Part shown: positions 32,503 to 41,559 of the stretch, piece by piece
How the letters are laid out: each line of letters starts with the position of its first letter
Numbering within the stretch: the first letter of the stretch is position 1
From: Bdellovibrionales bacterium
GTDB taxonomy: Bacteria > Bdellovibrionota > Bdellovibrionia > Bdellovibrionales > UBA1609
NCBI GenBank assembly: GCA_028819305.1
Contig: JAPPLY010000078.1
Span: 1 to 46,111 of the forward strand
Reading direction: 5' to 3'
DNA length: 46,111 nt
The notes under the pieces: model-generated
Databases searched by the model: none
The model's input: the letters and a program-made list of their open reading frames with translations, nothing else
Told to the model about the DNA's origin: nothing
Position numbers and translations under genes: made by a program

Positions 32503-32901
32503 AGTTTCTCAGCTCATAATACTGTTATCTCTTCCATTTAAAAACCCCTAAATCTTGCCTTTGTATAGGAGGAATCATCTGTGGATTCCGCTTCTAAGGG
32601 ACAGGCAGGCAACAATTGCCTTCCTTTTTTACAACGACCTACCTTGTCTTCGCACAAGGGAGGGTAACCTACAAATATCATTTTGACTAAAAAAATGCTT
32701 AATTTTTAAACACAAATGAAAAAAATACACTCTCTAGCACTACAAGATTTTTTTTTATATATAAAATTAGCTTTTTTCCAAAAAATCGGGTAATAAATAT
32801 AACTGATTATACACTAATTAGGTATGAACTTTCCAGCTATCATTAAACTGTTCTCGATAACAGATAGTGTTGAAGTTTGGATGTCAGCCACAGGAGGGAA
32901 A
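32503..32901. other. Spacer with palindromic-element debris
   Basis: AGGCAGGCAACAATTGCCTTCCTTTTTT (32597-32624) is a hairpin of the GGAAGGCAA/TTGCCTTCC kind, followed by T's, and may act as a terminator. CTTGTCTTCGCACAAGGGAGG follows. A second frame start at 32824 is open into the next gene but lacks signals. Nothing else is recognised. Confidence 0.45.
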
Positions 32902-33363
32902 ATGAAAATAGCTATTTTGTTTATCTGTTCATTCTTTTTGTATTTAGTATCGGTCAGTAATTCAATGACGGCCTGGGCTGTTGGATATGATCCTTCAGAG
33001 GAAGTAGTTCTTACTAATCCTGAACCTCTTCCTCCTGCTGAAGAAATAATAGGTGTTATAGGTACCCCGGAAGATGTTAATAACAGAGGTGAAGAAATAC
33101 AGTTGGCACATGGAGGTTGTCAAGACAAAATTTGCGACAACCTTTGTAGCAACAAATACGGAGGACATATACGGAATTGCAATCCTGATATTATTATTCC
33201 TGTTCCTAATCCTTCTGTAACAGCTTTTGGTAATATATGTAGAGGTGGCCTGGGGTATTGTTACACCTCTATAGCTATTGTAGGGACCCCTTGTTATTGT
33301 ACAAGTTACAGCTTGTTTGGCCTGCCTTATGTGTGGCTCCAAGGAACCATATCCACATTCTAA
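32902..33363 (+). CDS. Small exported cysteine-rich protein
   Basis: The ATG at 32902 is chosen because GGAGGG lies just upstream and the product then starts with a textbook signal peptide (MKIAILFICSFFLYLVSVSN, with probable cleavage after AWA); the longer frame from 32824 has no such signals. The mature part of about 125 aa has a Pro/Glu-rich region (NPEPLPPAEEIIG). A cysteine-rich end follows, with GGCQDKICDNLCSNKYGGH, NICRGGLGYCYT and TPCYCTSY; the even number of cysteines suggests disulfides. The pattern recalls small secreted defensin-like or knottin-like proteins only in form. The family is not recognised. It is followed 130 nt later by the methyltransferase gene. Confidence 0.65.
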   Translation: MKIAILFICSFFLYLVSVSNSMTAWAVGYDPSEEVVLTNPEPLPPAEEIIGVIGTPEDVNNRGEEIQLAHGGCQDKICDNLCSNKYGGHIRNCNPDIIIPVPNPSVTAFGNICRGGLGYCYTSIAIVGTPCYCTSYSLFGLPYVWLQGTISTF

Positions 33364-33493
33364 GGCCCTTGTCTAACTTGGTAAAAAAAGCATAAAAAAG
33401 TCATAATTTCATTGGCATATAAAGATTCAAAAAAGATGAAAAATTAAAAAGACTGTTTTAAAAGCTCTTCCAAGAAAGAGAGAATAATTCAGT

Positions 33494-34144
33494 ATGAGAA
33501 CAAAAAAAACAGCTAAAAGCCTTTACTTAAGAGAGACCTTTTCAAAAGAGGATGATACTCTTAAAAAAATTCGAGAATATTCAGAAAAAGAAAATGTCGG
33601 ACATATGCAAGTTTCCTATTATGAAGGAGGAATTTTACAGTTTTTATGCAAGGCTTTTCAGGTTAAAACAGTGGTGGAGTTGGGCACTCTTTACGGTTAC
33701 TCTGGTTTGATGATGGCTCGTGCTTTGCCGGCAGATGGACAGCTTTTTAGCTTGGACATAGATAAAAACAGACAAGAAAAAGCGAAAGTTCTGATCCAAA
33801 ATGATCCTTCCTCTAACAAAATTCATTTTATTACTGGACCAGCTAAAGAAAGTTTAAAAACACTGGAAAGTAAAGCCCCTTTTGATATGGTTTTTATTGA
33901 TGCCGATAAAGGTGCTTACATGGACTACTTGCAATGGAGTAACAAAAATCTAAAGTCGGGTGGTCTTTTGGCTGCCGACAATACATTTCTCTTTGGGGCT
34001 GTGTATGGAGAGCCTGAGAAAGAACAAGATGAGAAAACCTTAAAAGGTATGAAACAATTTAATAAAGAGGTAGCTCAATCTGGACTTTACACTTCTACTC
34101 TCATTCCTACAGAGGAAGGGCTTACAGTAGGAATTAAAAAGTGA
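33494..34144 (+). CDS. SAM-dependent O-methyltransferase (family 3 type)
   Basis: This 216-aa protein is of the catechol/caffeoyl-CoA O-methyltransferase class. VVELGTLYGYSGLMMARALP is the SAM-binding glycine strand. GQLFSLDID gives the acidic residue at the end of strand 2, and FDMVFIDADKGAYMDYLQWS carries the metal-binding Asp pair. GGLLAADNTFLFGAVY gives the third metal-site residues (D-N). It would methylate a hydroxyl on a small, unidentified substrate. The gene is followed after 4 nt by a hydrolase-like gene, which indicates an operon. Confidence 0.9.
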   Translation: MRTKKTAKSLYLRETFSKEDDTLKKIREYSEKENVGHMQVSYYEGGILQFLCKAFQVKTVVELGTLYGYSGLMMARALPADGQLFSLDIDKNRQEKAKVLIQNDPSSNKIHFITGPAKESLKTLESKAPFDMVFIDADKGAYMDYLQWSNKNLKSGGLLAADNTFLFGAVYGEPEKEQDEKTLKGMKQFNKEVAQSGLYTSTLIPTEEGLTVGIKK

Positions 34145-34148
34145 GCTA

Positions 34149-34889
34149 ATGACGATCGAAAATTTTCCATCTCAAACAATTATTCCCTCTCATAAAAAAA
34201 AGCACGACACTAAAATTATCTTTATTCATCATCTAGGGGGTGAACCAGTACATTTAAAACACCATGTTGAATTTTTAAATCAAAATGGTTTTGATGTTTA
34301 TACTTACCCTGCTTTTTTACATGGAAAAGAAGATTGGGATGCCTTTTTCCCTTTAATAAAAAAATCTAAAAAAGGGATTTTAGAAATATGGACTGAGGAG
34401 CTAGAGCAACAGTTGAATCAACTCAATGGCAAAAAAATTATTTTTAGTTTTTCATTTCCTTCTGTGTCAGCTCTTTTAGCTATTTCTAAAAGAACTGACA
34501 TTAAAGCTTTAATATGTGATGGGGGGCCTTTTTTGGATCTATGGTCCTCCTGCTGGCGTTTTTTTACTTATCATCAACAAATCAAAAGTGTTTTGTTTAA
34601 ACTATATCTGACTGGTAGAATGTATTTTGCTTTTCAAGCTTTGTCCATACGAAGAAAAATAAAAAAACAGTTAATGCACATCCCAAAAAACTTTCCCATT
34701 CTCAGTCTTCAATCAGAACAGGATCAACTAGTCCCTGCTTCTTCTATAAATAAATTCTTCAAACAGATGAAACAAGTACATCTCACCACAGTTCCTTTAA
34801 AGGATAGTGCTCATTTAGAGGGATTAAAGAAAGAAAGAGATTTCTATATGAAAAGTGTTCTGACATTTTTACAGAAAGTAACAAAGTGA
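34149..34889 (+). CDS. Alpha/beta-hydrolase-like protein
   Basis: This 246-aa protein has the strand order of alpha/beta hydrolases. KIIFIHHLGGEPVHLKHHVE is the first core strand with the oxyanion loop. KKIIFSFSFPSVSALLA occupies the nucleophile elbow, which would normally read GxSxG but lacks both glycines. PILSLQSEQDQLVP carries the Asp and LKDSAHLEGL the His. A serine remains in the elbow region, but the atypical motif makes hydrolase activity doubtful. The start is 4 nt after the methyltransferase stop, so the two are probably translated together. The substrate is unknown. Confidence 0.65.
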   Translation: MTIENFPSQTIIPSHKKKHDTKIIFIHHLGGEPVHLKHHVEFLNQNGFDVYTYPAFLHGKEDWDAFFPLIKKSKKGILEIWTEELEQQLNQLNGKKIIFSFSFPSVSALLAISKRTDIKALICDGGPFLDLWSSCWRFFTYHQQIKSVLFKLYLTGRMYFAFQALSIRRKIKKQLMHIPKNFPILSLQSEQDQLVPASSINKFFKQMKQVHLTTVPLKDSAHLEGLKKERDFYMKSVLTFLQKVTK

Positions 34890-35123
34890 TTTGCTATCGT
34901 ATAAAATATTTGTGAAGATTTGTCCATAGGTGCAGTCGCATCCTTAACAGACTGAAAAAGCTTCCCACCCTGCTAAAGCTTTTTAAAAAAGAGCTTTGGA
35001 ACATATAGTTTTTTCTGTTTTCCCGTGCTATGTTATGGTAACATCTATAGGTGGATAGGGGCAGACTTTATTATATGAAAAGCTCAAATATGGTTGGTAC
35101 AACTATCTTACTAAGGAAATTTG
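34890..35123. other. Spacer upstream of the ABC gene, nothing firm
   Basis: GAAAAAGCTTCCCACC and AAAGCTTTTTAAAAAAGAGCTTT form weak hairpins. No gene is supported. Confidence 0.35.
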
Positions 35124-36890
35124 ATGTCCTCTTTAATTGAAGTTAAAAATTTATCAGTGGAGTTTAAAACCGACAATGGAAAAGTTGAAGCTGTACGAGA
35201 TATTTCTTTTAATATTCAAAAAGGAAAAACAGTTGGTTTAGTAGGAGAATCTGGTTCTGGTAAAAGTGTGACAGCTCTTTCCATTATGCGGCTCATCCCG
35301 GACCCCCCCGGTTCCATCTCAGGGGGTCAAATTTTTATGGATACAGGTCAGCGTAAAAGCAATCAGGATAATGAACCCACTTTCTCTGAGAAAAAAGAAG
35401 ATATTTTAAAGTTGCCGGAATCCAGTATGAGGAGAATACGAGGTAATCGTATATCCATGATTTTTCAGGAACCTATGTCTAGTTTAAACCCTGTTTTTAC
35501 AGTAGGTAATCAGATATCAGAAGCCTTAATTTTGCATCGGAACATGAATAAGAAATCCGCATGGGAACAATCTATTGAGTTACTCAATCAAGTGGAAGTG
35601 GATAATCCGGGTGAGAGAGTTAAGTCCTACCCCCATCAGCTTAGTGGGGGGCAAAGACAAAGGGTTATGATTGCTATGGCTATTGCTTGCAACCCTGATC
35701 TTTTAATAGCGGATGAGCCAACAACGGCCCTGGATGTGACTATTCAACAGCAGATCATGGAACTCCTTATGAATCTTCAGAAACAATATGCCATGAGTGT
35801 TTTATTTATTACGCATAATCTAGGTTTGATTGCTGAAATAGCAAATGAGGTTTTGGTTATGTATAAAGGTCGTATAGTGGAGCAAAATACCACAGTGGAT
35901 ATTTTTAAACGACCTTCTCATCCCTATACCAAGGGATTGATGGCTTGTCGTCCCACATTGGATAAAAATAGCCATCGTCTTCCGGTCATAAGTGATTATA
36001 TGGATGAACAGGGAAAAGCTTTAAACCCGGGTGACAAATGGGGTGCAAAAAAAATGAAAAGTTTATCCTCAAAAGGCCCCCCGTTATTAGAGGTAAAAAA
36101 TTTAAAAAAACATTTTCCTCTTAAGAAAAATGTGTTCGGAACACCACAGTCCTGGATAAAAGCTGTGGATGATGTGTCTTTTACTGTGAGGAAAGGAGAA
36201 ACTTTAGGCTTGGTTGGAGAATCCGGTTGCGGCAAGACAACTTTAGGGAGAGTGATCCTACGGTTATTAACAGCTACGGCAGGAGATATCTTATACCACG
36301 GGCAAAATATAATGCTGCTTTCCCGTAAAGAAATGCAGCCTTTAAGAAGAAAAATGCAAGTTATTTTTCAGGATCCCTATGCTTCTCTCAACCCTCGTAT
36401 GACTATTGGTTCTGCTATTATGGAACCGATGATCATTCACAATCTAGGGGAGGATAAACAAGAAAGAATAAAGAAGACAGAACAATTATTAGAGAGAGTG
36501 GGTTTAACAGGGGATATGCTTCACCGTTATCCTCATGAATTTTCAGGAGGACAAAGACAAAGGGTGTGTATTGCTCGCGCTTTGGCTGTGCAACCGGAGT
36601 TTATTATATGTGATGAATCTGTTTCTGCCTTGGATGTTTCCATTCAGTCGCAAATTATTAATTTACTTTTAGATCTTCAGGAGGAAATGGAGCTTACTTA
36701 TATTTTTATCTCCCATGACCTGGCTGTAGTAAAATTTATTTCTGATGAAGTATGTGTTATGAATAAAGGAAAAATTATTGAAAAAAATACTTATCTTGAG
36801 ATATATAAAAATCCAAAAGAAGATTATACAAAAAAACTACTTAATTCTATTCCTGTTGGAATACCTTCAGAAACTTCTCCCGCTTTATAG
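35124..36890 (+). CDS. Peptide-type ABC transporter ATPase with two fused ATP-binding domains
   Basis: This protein of 588 aa has two complete ABC domains, as in YejF/oligopeptide importers (DppD-DppF fused). Domain 1 has Walker A GESGSGKS, IFQEPMSSLNPVFTVG, signature LSGGQRQR and Walker B DLLIADEPTTALDV. Domain 2 has GESGCGKT, IFQDPYASLNPRMTIG, FSGGQRQR and FIICDESVSALDVS. In the second Walker B, S replaces the P of the usual DEP motif, while the catalytic Glu is kept. The start at ATG 35124 follows AAGGAAA. No permease or binding-protein gene is adjacent, so partners must lie elsewhere. It likely powers import of peptides or microcin-like compounds. Confidence 0.93.
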   Translation: MSSLIEVKNLSVEFKTDNGKVEAVRDISFNIQKGKTVGLVGESGSGKSVTALSIMRLIPDPPGSISGGQIFMDTGQRKSNQDNEPTFSEKKEDILKLPESSMRRIRGNRISMIFQEPMSSLNPVFTVGNQISEALILHRNMNKKSAWEQSIELLNQVEVDNPGERVKSYPHQLSGGQRQRVMIAMAIACNPDLLIADEPTTALDVTIQQQIMELLMNLQKQYAMSVLFITHNLGLIAEIANEVLVMYKGRIVEQNTTVDIFKRPSHPYTKGLMACRPTLDKNSHRLPVISDYMDEQGKALNPGDKWGAKKMKSLSSKGPPLLEVKNLKKHFPLKKNVFGTPQSWIKAVDDVSFTVRKGETLGLVGESGCGKTTLGRVILRLLTATAGDILYHGQNIMLLSRKEMQPLRRKMQVIFQDPYASLNPRMTIGSAIMEPMIIHNLGEDKQERIKKTEQLLERVGLTGDMLHRYPHEFSGGQRQRVCIARALAVQPEFIICDESVSALDVSIQSQIINLLLDLQEEMELTYIFISHDLAVVKFISDEVCVMNKGKIIEKNTYLEIYKNPKEDYTKKLLNSIPVGIPSETSPAL

Positions 36891-36902
36891 GTCCTTGTGG
36901 AT

Positions 36903-36933
36903 TTATACTGATGGGATTATAATCCCCGTATAA
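36903..36933. repeat. Minimal palindromic element, 31 bp
   Basis: TTATACTGAT at the left and CCCCGTATAA at the right enclose GGGATTATAATCCC, a perfect 14-bp palindrome. The element ends TTATAC/GTATAA are inverted copies. It begins 13 nt after the ABC gene stop and may act as its transcript end. It looks like an element reduced to its two termini. Confidence 0.6.
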
Positions 36934-37007
36934 CCCTTGTAAAAATTATACAAATTTGATAAAATAACTACATTAATTTGAAATTTATAGAATAATATCC
37001 TATTGAA

Positions 37008-37886
37008 ATGGGTAGTATGAAAAAACAAAATATATATTTACCTGTTTTATGTTTTCTATTAGTTTTATTACACATAAAGGTACAAGCAACCCAAAAGATA
37101 AAGGCAGCTCCCCGGTCTCCTTGTCCTTTTGCTTTTTCAAAAGAAGAAGAGTTTTTGAGTCTGGCAGAAAAAGCTGAAAGTTTAGGGTACACATTAAACG
37201 CTGAAAATATAAAAACAGACGAGACATTAACCCGGCTTCAATCTGAGATAAACGAGCAAGTCTCTTCCCTATTTGATAAAACCAGCTTTGCGTCGTCTGC
37301 TTTACTCAAGTTAAGAGAAGACATTGAAGCTTTAGAAGATGTTCTTAATAAAAAAAAAGAATCATCAAATAGCACCAGGGTAAACGGTGTTAATCACCCT
37401 CTGTTTGTTGACGAATTAATACGCGACCCTGCTACTGCTCAGGTAGATACACCTTATCGTATAGATTGGCTTCATCATCCCCATCCAACTTATATTGTTT
37501 TTGGCCAAAAAATCATTGATGTATTCTTTCACCCTAAAAAAGACATAAAAACACAATTTGCTATTGTAAGAAAAAATTTAAAAGCTCTACAAGTAGGCTA
37601 TGCTGGAAAACATGGTGATGCGGGTATAAAAATATTAACCCTTTCCAATTCAGGGAGTGGAAATCGCCTCGCTTATAATAATAGAAATAGAATATTTGAA
37701 ATTAAAACAGTGGGAAAATTATCCGGGCATATTCGTTGGGGAGGTTTTATAGATGACAATTTCTTATATATTGTTCACTATGCGAACAATACCCATCATA
37801 ACGGATATAAGCACTCATTTATGATGACTTTATTGAATAAATTACGGGCATTCCATTCTGTAGATGGACCCACCCTATATCGTTGA
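37008..37886 (+). CDS. Exported hypothetical protein, possible RelE-like C-terminal domain
   Basis: This 292-aa protein has a signal peptide (VLCFLLVLLHIKVQA, probably cleaved after QA). A second ATG at 37017 (MKKQN) is an equally good start. Residues about 45-130 are helical and Glu/Lys-rich (coiled-coil-like, LREDIEALEDVLNKKK). The C-terminal part has a GKHGDAG stretch, RIFEIKTVGKLSGHIRWGGF and LYIVHYANNTHHN, a strand pattern that resembles the RelE/HigB toxin fold (R...G..R, then H near the end). This similarity is by eye and weak. An exported RelE-type nuclease would be unusual. It stands alone between the ABC gene and the Rpn gene. Confidence 0.6.
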   Translation: MGSMKKQNIYLPVLCFLLVLLHIKVQATQKIKAAPRSPCPFAFSKEEEFLSLAEKAESLGYTLNAENIKTDETLTRLQSEINEQVSSLFDKTSFASSALLKLREDIEALEDVLNKKKESSNSTRVNGVNHPLFVDELIRDPATAQVDTPYRIDWLHHPHPTYIVFGQKIIDVFFHPKKDIKTQFAIVRKNLKALQVGYAGKHGDAGIKILTLSNSGSGNRLAYNNRNRIFEIKTVGKLSGHIRWGGFIDDNFLYIVHYANNTHHNGYKHSFMMTLLNKLRAFHSVDGPTLYR

Positions 37887-38092
37887 TTCTGAAAAAGTTT
37901 TTTTATTCAAATAATAAAATTATATTATGTAGATTTTTATATAGCAAAATAATAGATTCCCACGGTCAAGCCCGTGGTACTCTGCCTAACGGCCACATAG
38001 AAGACTTAGGTTCCCGACAAAACGTATCAGAAACAACTAACTTGAAGGTTAAGTATCATTTAGAGTTGAAAAAGTTAAAACTTAACTCCTAC
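37887..38092. other. Spacer with transposon-like hairpin debris
   Basis: CTGAAAAAGTTTTTTTATTC at its start resembles the arm of the inverted repeat at 21592. CCCACGGTCAAGCCCGTGG (about 37959) is a hairpin of the kind found at insertion-sequence ends. No transposase is seen. Confidence 0.35.
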
Positions 38093-38533
38093 TTATTTCC
38101 CCTTTTTTCGTTTCTTGATTGCTTCTTCAGATAGGCCGGTCACTTCAGAGATAACAGAAATATCTAACTTTTTTTTCAACATATTAAGAATCACCTCTTT
38201 ATCTCTTTCCTCTCGCCCCTTTTGCCAACCTTCTTGCTGTCCTTCTTGCCGTCCCTCTTCTCTCCAATAGTCTCGTGCGTCCATATAGCTTCCTCTCTTC
38301 ATTAAACCCTCTTTTATCATTTCTTCTTCCATTTCCTCGTATAACTCCGGCTTCATCTTATAGCCCTTCAACAAATACTTCATTATATTTAATATTATAC
38401 CTTCTTTATCTCTTTGCCTCTCCAACATCTCTTTAAAGAGAGAACGTACTTTTTTAAAATTTGACTCTCCTGACCATACTTCCTTTAGTAAATAAAGAAC
38501 CCCTCGACTCGTAAAACGAAGATCCCTAAACAC
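38093..38533 (-). pseudogene. C-terminal half of a split Rpn/YhgA-type gene
   Basis: This frame starts RDLRFTSRGVLYLLKEVW and contains the Arg/Glu/Gln-rich segment EEGRQEGQQEGWQKGREE. Repeated EGxxEGxxxG heptads of this kind are the hallmark of the C-terminal tail of Rpn/YhgA proteins. It ends with a helix-turn-helix-like ISEVTGLSEEAIKKRKKGK. It continues the gene at 38547 in a shifted frame: just upstream, the other frame reads TYRIKKWEGVF without a stop. The two halves together would give about 350 aa. Independent translation from 38533 is possible but there is no ribosome binding site. Confidence 0.65.
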
Positions 38534-38546
38534 CCCCTCCCACTTC

Positions 38547-39164
38547 TTAATCCTGTATGTCTAAAAGCCTTACCTTAAAGTCTAACATATTTTCTCGAAA
38601 GGAGAGAGGTAAATTTAAAAAAGCCTGATTTCCTAAAGCTTCCTGGAAAGACAGTTTCCAACTCCAAGGCTTTTCTCCGTGGTAGAACACAACAGGTATA
38701 ATAGGGACTAAAGGTTTTCCCTCCTTTAAGCTTTGTTCAATAATCAGATATTGGTATCGGAAAAGTTGCTCAAAAAGCTTTACATTGTAGGAGGATTTGT
38801 GTTCAAGGAGGATAAATACACGAACTTCGGATTTCATATTGGAGTTTGAATGTTTTGCTGGTTTTATTTGCTCTTTTGTAGTGGGATTTGAGTGTGCTGT
38901 TTGTTTTATTTTTTCTTTCAAAGGGTGAGGAGTGAAGGCAGGAGATATTACTCCCCTGGTTTGGTAGGGTTTAAGAGGAAGGGAGAAGACGAGGTCAGTG
39001 CTACTCCCATCGGGGAAGGAGTCTTGCTCTGCTCTTAGTTTTGTTAAGTCATAAGCTTTTAGTTCTTCTTCAGAGAAGATAAGCTCAAGTAATTCCTGAG
39101 CTAGCTCCGGTTTAGAGAAGAAGAACTTAAAGAATTGATCGTGATGATTGGTATGTATAGCCAT
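38547..39164 (-). pseudogene. N-terminal half of a split Rpn family (PD-(D/E)XK, 'putative transposase') gene
   Basis: This frame of 205 codons begins MAIHTNHHDQFFKFFFSKPE, the Rpn start, and has the nuclease core pieces STDLVF, VFILLEHKSSYN and PLVPIIPVVFYHG (PD-ExK type, with LEHKS for the E-x-K part). It ends at a TAA after LLDIQD, where a frameshift leads into the C-terminal half. Rpn proteins are DNA nucleases that promote RecA-independent recombination, often found as many diverged copies. A roughly 45-residue insert includes two related units, EKIKQTAHSNPTT and EQIKPAKHSNSN. Downstream continuity suggests a recent break. Confidence 0.75.
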
Positions 39165-39287
39165 TTTACTAAAATCCTGTTTTATATATTTCAGTTACAA
39201 TGTAGCTTCTATGTTCAAAGAGTCTTGGTTTTTCTCTTTTTTTCATGGTGCTTTTTATATGTGCAAAATAAGGGAAGAGGGAAAAGT

Positions 39288-39335
39288 GGGTTTAAAGCCT
39301 CTTTTGAGAGATAAAAAATCCGAAATCCGAATATT
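39288..39335 (+). repeat. 48-bp dispersed repeat upstream of the Rpn gene, copy 1
   Basis: The segment from GGGTTTAAAGCCTCTTTTG to CCGAAATCCGAATATT is identical over 48 nt to the reverse complement of 46058-46105. It lies 123 nt upstream of the Rpn start. Confidence 0.9.
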
Positions 39336-39593
39336 ACGAATACTTTATGCAGATATGGTTTTAAGATGAAAAGAATTACATTTTGATACTAATAAGATAT
39401 TATTACTGAGACCAGAAAGTGAAGATTGGTGTGAAAAGTTTTCACTATTTTTAAATAATTCCAACTGTGTTTTTAAAAATCCTTTTGACACTAAGTATTA
39501 GTTTTGTTTTGTTGACTCCTGTTTTGCATATACAGGGTTTCCAGTGATCTGCTTTAGATATTAATAATAAATCAGTTAGGAAATCTCCTCTTC
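39336..39593. other. Spacer, nothing recognised
   Basis: This is AT-rich sequence between the 48-bp repeat and the palindromic element. No gene is supported. Confidence 0.4.
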
Positions 39594-39722
39594 AGAGGTT
39601 CTCTTCCATTGGAGAGAAGCTTCCCGTGGGGAGAAAAAAAAGAAACACATGGAACGAACTTTGTCTCTGTGAAGCTTGTCCCCGTGAAAACGGGGAGCGG
39701 AGATCAAACCGGATGGGTATAA
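39594..39722. repeat. Palindromic element copy upstream of a lipoprotein gene
   Basis: GTCCCCGTGAAAACGGGGAGC (39679-39699) is a hairpin shared with 5250. The right end GATCAAACCGGATGGGTATAA matches the trmB copy (CGAATGGGTATAA when read on the coding strand). The left part has AGCTTCCCGTGGGGAG. It ends 27 nt before the next start codon. Confidence 0.65.
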
Positions 39723-39749
39723 GAAACAATTAAACCTATAGGGGGTGTA

Positions 39750-41381
39750 ATGAAATTATCATCTATGAATAGTTATCCTATTTTTATAATACTATTTATC
39801 AGTGTTTTATGTACTTTGGCTTGCAATAACAGAGGTAGCCATCAAGAGCAAAATAGTCAGAGAGAAAGTCAGGCAGCCCCTCCTACTGTAACACTTCCTG
39901 AACCTGGTGTAGGAACCAATGGTTCTCGTTTTAAATTAACAGAATTAGCAGCGGCGGAAAAAAAGATTTTTCAAATAAATGATACTATTGTGTTCACGGG
40001 TTTAGAAGAGCAGATGAAGAAACAAAAGTTTTTAAAAGAAGTGCAACTGAGAGTAAAACTACATTGCATTTTTGATACAAAAAAAGTGCTTATTAAGGAA
40101 TTTACAAGAGAATTACAAACATCCATTCCTCTTATTGAACTATTATCACAAGAAGCCTTGTTGCCTCAAGAAAGCAATTATCCTTCTTGTGGATTTTCTT
40201 TTAAAGCTGAGCATAAAGGAGGAGCAGCTCATCACTTTGAAATTCCTCCTCTACCTATTGTGGATTACGATAAGCATCGTTTTATTCAACTATTGGATTC
40301 ATCAGGAAAAATAAAGGATCCCTTTAATTACATTTTTATAAATGAACTATCCCGTTACTGGATGGACACTGGAGAGCAAGAACCAATGAATGATCTAAAG
40401 TTAACATGTAGTGACTTCTCTTTATCTTTACCTATCCGTCCCCAACAATTTATTCCTCTTTCCGCTTTTTCATTTGATAGTTTAGAAGAAAGTATATGGG
40501 AAAAAGTAAATAAAGAAAATCCTGTTCAGTTATGTCGTATATTTGGATACAAAGCAGACACATTGGTGGGAGTGTCTTCTGTTTTTCATCTCATGTACCC
40601 ACAACCTTCTCTTAGAGTGGGTATAGATGATGATTTATTTAAGAATAAAGAGCCATCTTTTTACTTCGCAATTATGGAACCGGATGGCAAAAAAGTAAAG
40701 GAACCCCGTCCTGATTTCCCCATTTATACTTATAGTATTAAAAACCCTCAGCCTTATCCTGTACATATACTTATTGAAAACTACAAAGAAAGAGAACTAT
40801 ATTTACGATATTACGGACTATATCACAGAGAAGGAAAAAGTTTTTACTCCAAAACGGAAGAGCTTTTTAGCTTAGGTAGTATTTATACTGTAAAAGGGCA
40901 ATCAGCTCAAAATAAAACAAAAATGGGTACGGTTATAACACTAGAACCAAAAAGTGAAATTTCTTTTTCTGCATTAATAACAGAACCGTTTTGGCTTTGT
41001 AGTAATTCACGTGATGGCACTCTTACTCATTGGTTAGGTACGGTGGTAAAGTTTCCTGATTTAAGAATATATCAATTACTTTCCGATCAAATAGAGACGA
41101 TTCCTTTATCAAAAAATATTATGTATGAGTTAGACACCCAGGCTGATGAGCATTTTGATATATTAACAGATTATCTTAAAAAGAATTCCCGTGAAAAGTT
41201 TCGTAATATCTTTTTTAGGAAAGGGCTTTGTAGCGGAACGATCATAGCGAAAAGTAAAGATCCTATTATTGAACTGTATGGGCCTAAACCAAGACTCAGA
41301 TGGATTGATTTTACTCCTGTTTATCCAGGTCATTTCAATAATACAGATAGCTCTATTTCCAAAATATTGAACAATAGGTAA
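39750..41381 (+). CDS. Large hypothetical lipoprotein
   Basis: This 543-aa protein has a signal peptide with lipobox TLAC (lipidated Cys25). A Gln/Ser/Asn-rich linker follows (about 26-50). The rest is a long, mostly beta region with no repeat structure noticed, e.g. KFLKEVQLRVKLHCIFDTKK, PYPVHILIENYKERELYLRY and FPDLRIYQLLSDQI. Few cysteines are present, unlike in the other local lipoproteins. GGGGGTG precedes the ATG. I do not recognise a domain. It is large enough for a surface-exposed multi-domain protein. Confidence 0.78.
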   Translation: MKLSSMNSYPIFIILFISVLCTLACNNRGSHQEQNSQRESQAAPPTVTLPEPGVGTNGSRFKLTELAAAEKKIFQINDTIVFTGLEEQMKKQKFLKEVQLRVKLHCIFDTKKVLIKEFTRELQTSIPLIELLSQEALLPQESNYPSCGFSFKAEHKGGAAHHFEIPPLPIVDYDKHRFIQLLDSSGKIKDPFNYIFINELSRYWMDTGEQEPMNDLKLTCSDFSLSLPIRPQQFIPLSAFSFDSLEESIWEKVNKENPVQLCRIFGYKADTLVGVSSVFHLMYPQPSLRVGIDDDLFKNKEPSFYFAIMEPDGKKVKEPRPDFPIYTYSIKNPQPYPVHILIENYKERELYLRYYGLYHREGKSFYSKTEELFSLGSIYTVKGQSAQNKTKMGTVITLEPKSEISFSALITEPFWLCSNSRDGTLTHWLGTVVKFPDLRIYQLLSDQIETIPLSKNIMYELDTQADEHFDILTDYLKKNSREKFRNIFFRKGLCSGTIIAKSKDPIIELYGPKPRLRWIDFTPVYPGHFNNTDSSISKILNNR

Positions 41382-41559
41382 GTGCATGATACTTTAAGCT
41401 GACTTTGATAGGAGTTAACTTGTTGTTATGACTGTGAAAAATAGGTATTTTGTTGGTTTCCATATTTCAGAGAAGAAATTTGGGGTGTTGACCCATATTG
41501 TCTTTTTTTTTAGAATAATGGGACACAAAGTTCCGACTGGTAATAAGAGAGGGGTCAAT

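Noticed and set aside
37883-38134. 83-codon plus-strand gene after the exported protein
   Set aside because: It spans a repeat-like hairpin region (CCCACGG/CCGTGG) and runs into the Rpn tail. It looks like translated debris.
39148-39369. 73-codon plus-strand gene
   Set aside because: It overlaps the Rpn start and the 48-bp repeat, with no ribosome binding site or recognisable protein features.
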